Assembly (NCBI GenBank): GCA_964449775.1
Contig: CAYVBQ010000001.1
Location: 124,001-188,000, forward strand
Direction: 5' to 3'
Origin: Fen-1258 sp964449775
GTDB lineage: Bacteria > Bacteroidota > Ignavibacteria > Ignavibacteriales > Melioribacteraceae
Length of the DNA stretch: 64,000 nucleotides
The position numbers were made by a program, and so were the translations under genes. The notes below the pieces were generated by a model that was not told where the DNA came from, did not search any database, and saw only the letters and a program-made list of their open reading frames with translations. This document shows, in pieces, positions 61,766 through 64,000 of the stretch (the stretch's first letter is position 1; each line of letters starts with the position of its first letter).

Positions 61766-61817
61766 GCTTGCCGCACTGTGATGTATGCAATGTAGTTGAG
61801 ACTGTGAGTTCATTGAT

Positions 61818-62285
61818 TTAATTAAAATAATATCTTCCGCCAATTGCAAAATCGAGATGCAAAGATGTTTCCGGAAATAAATTAAATACAGGTGCCAATT
61901 CTATAAATGCATCTAATGGTAATGAATGGTGCATCCAGAGTAATCCGATAACGCCACGTGCACCAAGTGTATTGCCAGCCTTATTGCCAAAATGAATTCT
62001 TCCACCAAATCCGTAATAAACCGGAAAGCGGTATGAAGATTTTATCAAATTGGGAAGATGAAATAGATAGTCACCATGTAAAGAAAATGTTTTATTGGGA
62101 TGGACAAATGAATACGCTAAACCGAAATCAAGTGCATGTTCATTATCCACCCAATACTTTCCGCTAATGCCGGTTGGTTCACCAAGGATGACGCCCATTC
62201 CAAATCCTTTATCTTGAGAAAAACTTTTTAATGATGTTAGCGACACAATCAAACAAACGATAAGAAAAAACTTTTTGTTATTCAC
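61818..62285 (-). CDS. Small outer-membrane beta-barrel-like protein
   Basis: This 155-residue protein has a signal peptide (ending LKSFSQD), then GFGMGVILGEPTGISGKYWVD and alternating aromatic strands, ending FAIGGRYYFN with a terminal aromatic strand. The LGEPTGISxK motif occurs in many small Bacteroidota/Ignavibacteria envelope proteins of unknown role. It is probably an eight-stranded barrel in the outer membrane. Monocistronic. Confidence 0.75.
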   Translation of the reverse strand: MNNKKFFLIVCLIVSLTSLKSFSQDKGFGMGVILGEPTGISGKYWVDNEHALDFGLAYSFVHPNKTFSLHGDYLFHLPNLIKSSYRFPVYYGFGGRIHFGNKAGNTLGARGVIGLLWMHHSLPLDAFIELAPVFNLFPETSLHLDFAIGGRYYFN

Positions 62286-62434
62286 CAGATTCCTCTAAAT
62301 TTTTGTATCGCTAGATAAACAATTCCGTCTAAAAACTAAAGCCAAAATGATTAGCTTAATAAAGCGGTTTATTCCAATAATATTACCGAATATTATTAAA
62401 TTTGATTTAGTCGTTCATTCCATAAGAGGATTAA

Positions 62435-63940
62435 ATGCAAGCATCTCAAAGCAATACAGATATTCAAAATCTGATCCAAGATAATTCAGCCCCCTTCGTA
62501 TACAGCAAAAAAGAAACTGCGATTATATTAGCTGCCGGACATGGTAAGCGTATCAAGTCGCAAACTTCAAAAATGCTGCACAAAATTTGGGAAGTACCAA
62601 CTGTAGAGCGCGTCTACAATTCTTGCCAAAAAGGATTGGCTGATTCAAATGTGATAATCGTTGTTGGAATTAAAGCTGAAGATGTTGTTAAAACTATCGG
62701 CAAGAAAAAATCAGTTTCTTATGCTTACCAAGAAATTCAGAACGGTACAGGGCATGCAGTTCAAATCGCAATTAAAAACATTGTTGATAATAATTATGAC
62801 GGCACCGTTTATATCTTTCCCGGCGATATGGGTCTGATTAATGAGAAGACGGTTCATTTTTTTAAGGAAGAGTTTACAAAATCCGCTGCTGATATGATGG
62901 TGCTAACCGGAATTTTTGATGGACCTACCGAAGAGAATTATTATGGGAGAATAATTCGCGTGCCGAAGAAAGATTTGAAAAATCTTAAATCGAAAAACGC
63001 CGGAAAAGTGATAGAGATACTTGAATACAAGGAGATACTTAATATTGATAATAAGACAACCTACAAAACAAGCTATAAAAAGAAAAATTATAAATTCACT
63101 CGCAAAGAGCTGCTGGCGAATCGTGAGTTTAACTCCGGTGTTTACGCATTTAGATTCAAACCGCTTGCCGGACTGATTCAGAAAATTGAAAGCAATAATG
63201 TACAGAATGAGATATATCTTACCGATCTTATAGGTCTTTTCAATAAAAACGGATATTCGGTTGAGGCTGTAAGCCCGGAAGATCAATATGTGCTCATGGG
63301 ATTCAATAATAAATCAGTTTTAAAAGAGATGGAAGCCATTGCCCGCAAACTTGTTTATGAGAAACTGAAAGATATAGTTGTAATTGATGACCCGGATGAC
63401 TTTTTCATAGAAGAAGATGTTGTGGAAGAAATTTTGAAACTCGACAACCAAGGATTACCCCTAGATATCCATATAAGTAAAGGTGTTCACATTGGTAAGG
63501 GTGTAAAACTATACCACAATTTGAAACTCGGAAAAAATGTTTCCCTTGACGGTGATATTCAATTGGGTAAAAACATTACAATAAAAGAGAACTCTCGACT
63601 CTCATGTTTCTATGGCCAGCAAATTAACATAGGTGATAATGTAGAAATTTTTGGAGGCAACGTTATCAAGGGTAATGTAACTATAGGCGAAAATACAAAA
63701 ATTGAATCGGGGGTTCGTATTACCGGAAACGATCAATATCCTTGCATTATAGGTTCACACGTTAGCGTTAAAGGTCTTACTTATATTTTCGGTTCGAAAG
63801 TAGATGATCATATTTTTATTGAGCATTCAGTGCTAATACGTAAGAAAATCTCTAAACCGGATGGAGTAAAGGCTGATATTTACAAGATCAAATATTACTT
63901 GCCCGAAGCTGAGGGAGTGGAAGCTGTAAAGGATTTATAA
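62435..63940 (+). CDS. GlmU-like nucleotidyltransferase with left-handed beta-helix
   Basis: This 501-residue sugar-phosphate nucleotidyltransferase starts TAIILAAGHGKRIKSQTSKMLHKI, the uridylyltransferase loop of GlmU, and has QNGTGHAVQIAIK and YIFPGDMGLINEK (metal-binding DMG). After residue 345 come hexapeptide repeats (HISKGVHIGKGVKLYHNLKL and on). The part in between has an insert (KKDLKNLKSKNAGKVIEIL region) and charged residues not usual in GlmU, and the acetyltransferase active-site segment is poorly conserved. So it activates a sugar as UDP-GlcNAc or a related nucleotide sugar, but full bifunctionality is uncertain. Confidence 0.78.
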   Translation: MQASQSNTDIQNLIQDNSAPFVYSKKETAIILAAGHGKRIKSQTSKMLHKIWEVPTVERVYNSCQKGLADSNVIIVVGIKAEDVVKTIGKKKSVSYAYQEIQNGTGHAVQIAIKNIVDNNYDGTVYIFPGDMGLINEKTVHFFKEEFTKSAADMMVLTGIFDGPTEENYYGRIIRVPKKDLKNLKSKNAGKVIEILEYKEILNIDNKTTYKTSYKKKNYKFTRKELLANREFNSGVYAFRFKPLAGLIQKIESNNVQNEIYLTDLIGLFNKNGYSVEAVSPEDQYVLMGFNNKSVLKEMEAIARKLVYEKLKDIVVIDDPDDFFIEEDVVEEILKLDNQGLPLDIHISKGVHIGKGVKLYHNLKLGKNVSLDGDIQLGKNITIKENSRLSCFYGQQINIGDNVEIFGGNVIKGNVTIGENTKIESGVRITGNDQYPCIIGSHVSVKGLTYIFGSKVDDHIFIEHSVLIRKKISKPDGVKADIYKIKYYLPEAEGVEAVKDL

Positions 63941-63944
63941 ATAG

Positions 63945-63978
63945 AAAAAGGTAACCCAAAAAGATGAGTTACCCTTTT
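63945..63978 (+). terminator. Terminator after the GlmU-like gene
   Basis: AAAAGGTAAC and GTTACCCTTTT form a stem with an A-run before and a T-run after, just behind the stop codon at 63940. Confidence 0.65.
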
Positions 63979-64000
63979 GAAAAATTCAAATCACTCAAAA

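Noticed and set aside
61640..61849. 69-residue minus-strand frame over the 21-base tandem repeat
   Set aside because: The protein would be mostly the translated repeat (DGRWKMF units); repeat expansion explains the openness.

Overview
The window looks like a chromosome segment of a low-GC bacterium of the Bacteroidota/Chlorobi lineage, most likely an Ignavibacteria-type organism (Ignavibacteriota). Supporting signs are type IX secretion sorting tails with the NYPNPFNPST signature, a PorV/PorQ-family outer-membrane protein, an S46 exopeptidase, many genes without Shine-Dalgarno sequences, promoters of the TTTG/TAnnTTTG type, and frequent TTG or GTG starts. No phage, integrase or CRISPR array is seen.

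Layout. 0-8.8 kb: the end of a 2-oxoacid dehydrogenase E2 gene, a restriction-modification pair, a TetR-controlled SDR/alcohol dehydrogenase unit, a TPR lipoprotein-like gene and dihydrolipoamide dehydrogenase. 8.8-24 kb: envelope and housekeeping genes (TPR, PorV/PorQ-like, htpX, bamD, thioesterase, secreted proteins, CcmA/CcmB-like ABC exporter, lgt, TolB-like propeller, RNA m5C methyltransferase) and a DUF5615/DUF433 toxin-antitoxin pair. 24-34 kb: a FecA-like TonB receptor with a companion outer-membrane protein, glnA with an Lrp-type regulator, a secreted M28 peptidase and aspS. 34-47 kb: a type IV pilus-like machine with three tandem pilin-like genes, GspF/PilC, PilB, PilT, a fused PilM-PilN, a fused PilO-PilP and a short secretin, interrupted by two toxin/abortive-infection cassettes. 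47-53.7 kb: a four-gene phosphorelay ending in a sigma-54 activator. 53.8-64 kb: tRNA-Lys, yebC, a tryptophan leader peptide and attenuator in front of a TrpB2-type gene, a PIN/Phd cassette, an NicO-like membrane protein, the S46 peptidase and a GlmU-like nucleotidyltransferase.

The most striking pattern is that accessory cassettes sit directly behind the stop codon of a resident gene, and a second, diverged copy of that gene's 3' end (or of its terminator) lies on the far side. This is seen behind the E2 gene (twice, nested: RM, then the ADH/SDR/TetR unit), behind the RNA methyltransferase (DUF5615/DUF433), behind the third pilin (RelE cassette and AbiEii cassette) and behind trpB (PIN/Phd). 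The resident genes stay intact while the displaced ends decay. This resembles the known insertion with long target duplication of restriction-modification genes, but here it recurs with toxin-antitoxin and metabolic cargo in one 64-kb stretch and with no visible recombinase.

The second notable system is the compact pilus-like machine whose pilins begin MGQQQLLL: a possible two-residue leader, no Glu at the usual position 5, and inner-membrane subunits fused pairwise. The third is a classical-looking Trp leader peptide with four consecutive Trp codons and mutually exclusive hairpins ahead of trpB. Three families of small terminal-inverted-repeat elements, two with clear 4-bp target duplications, are scattered between the operons.
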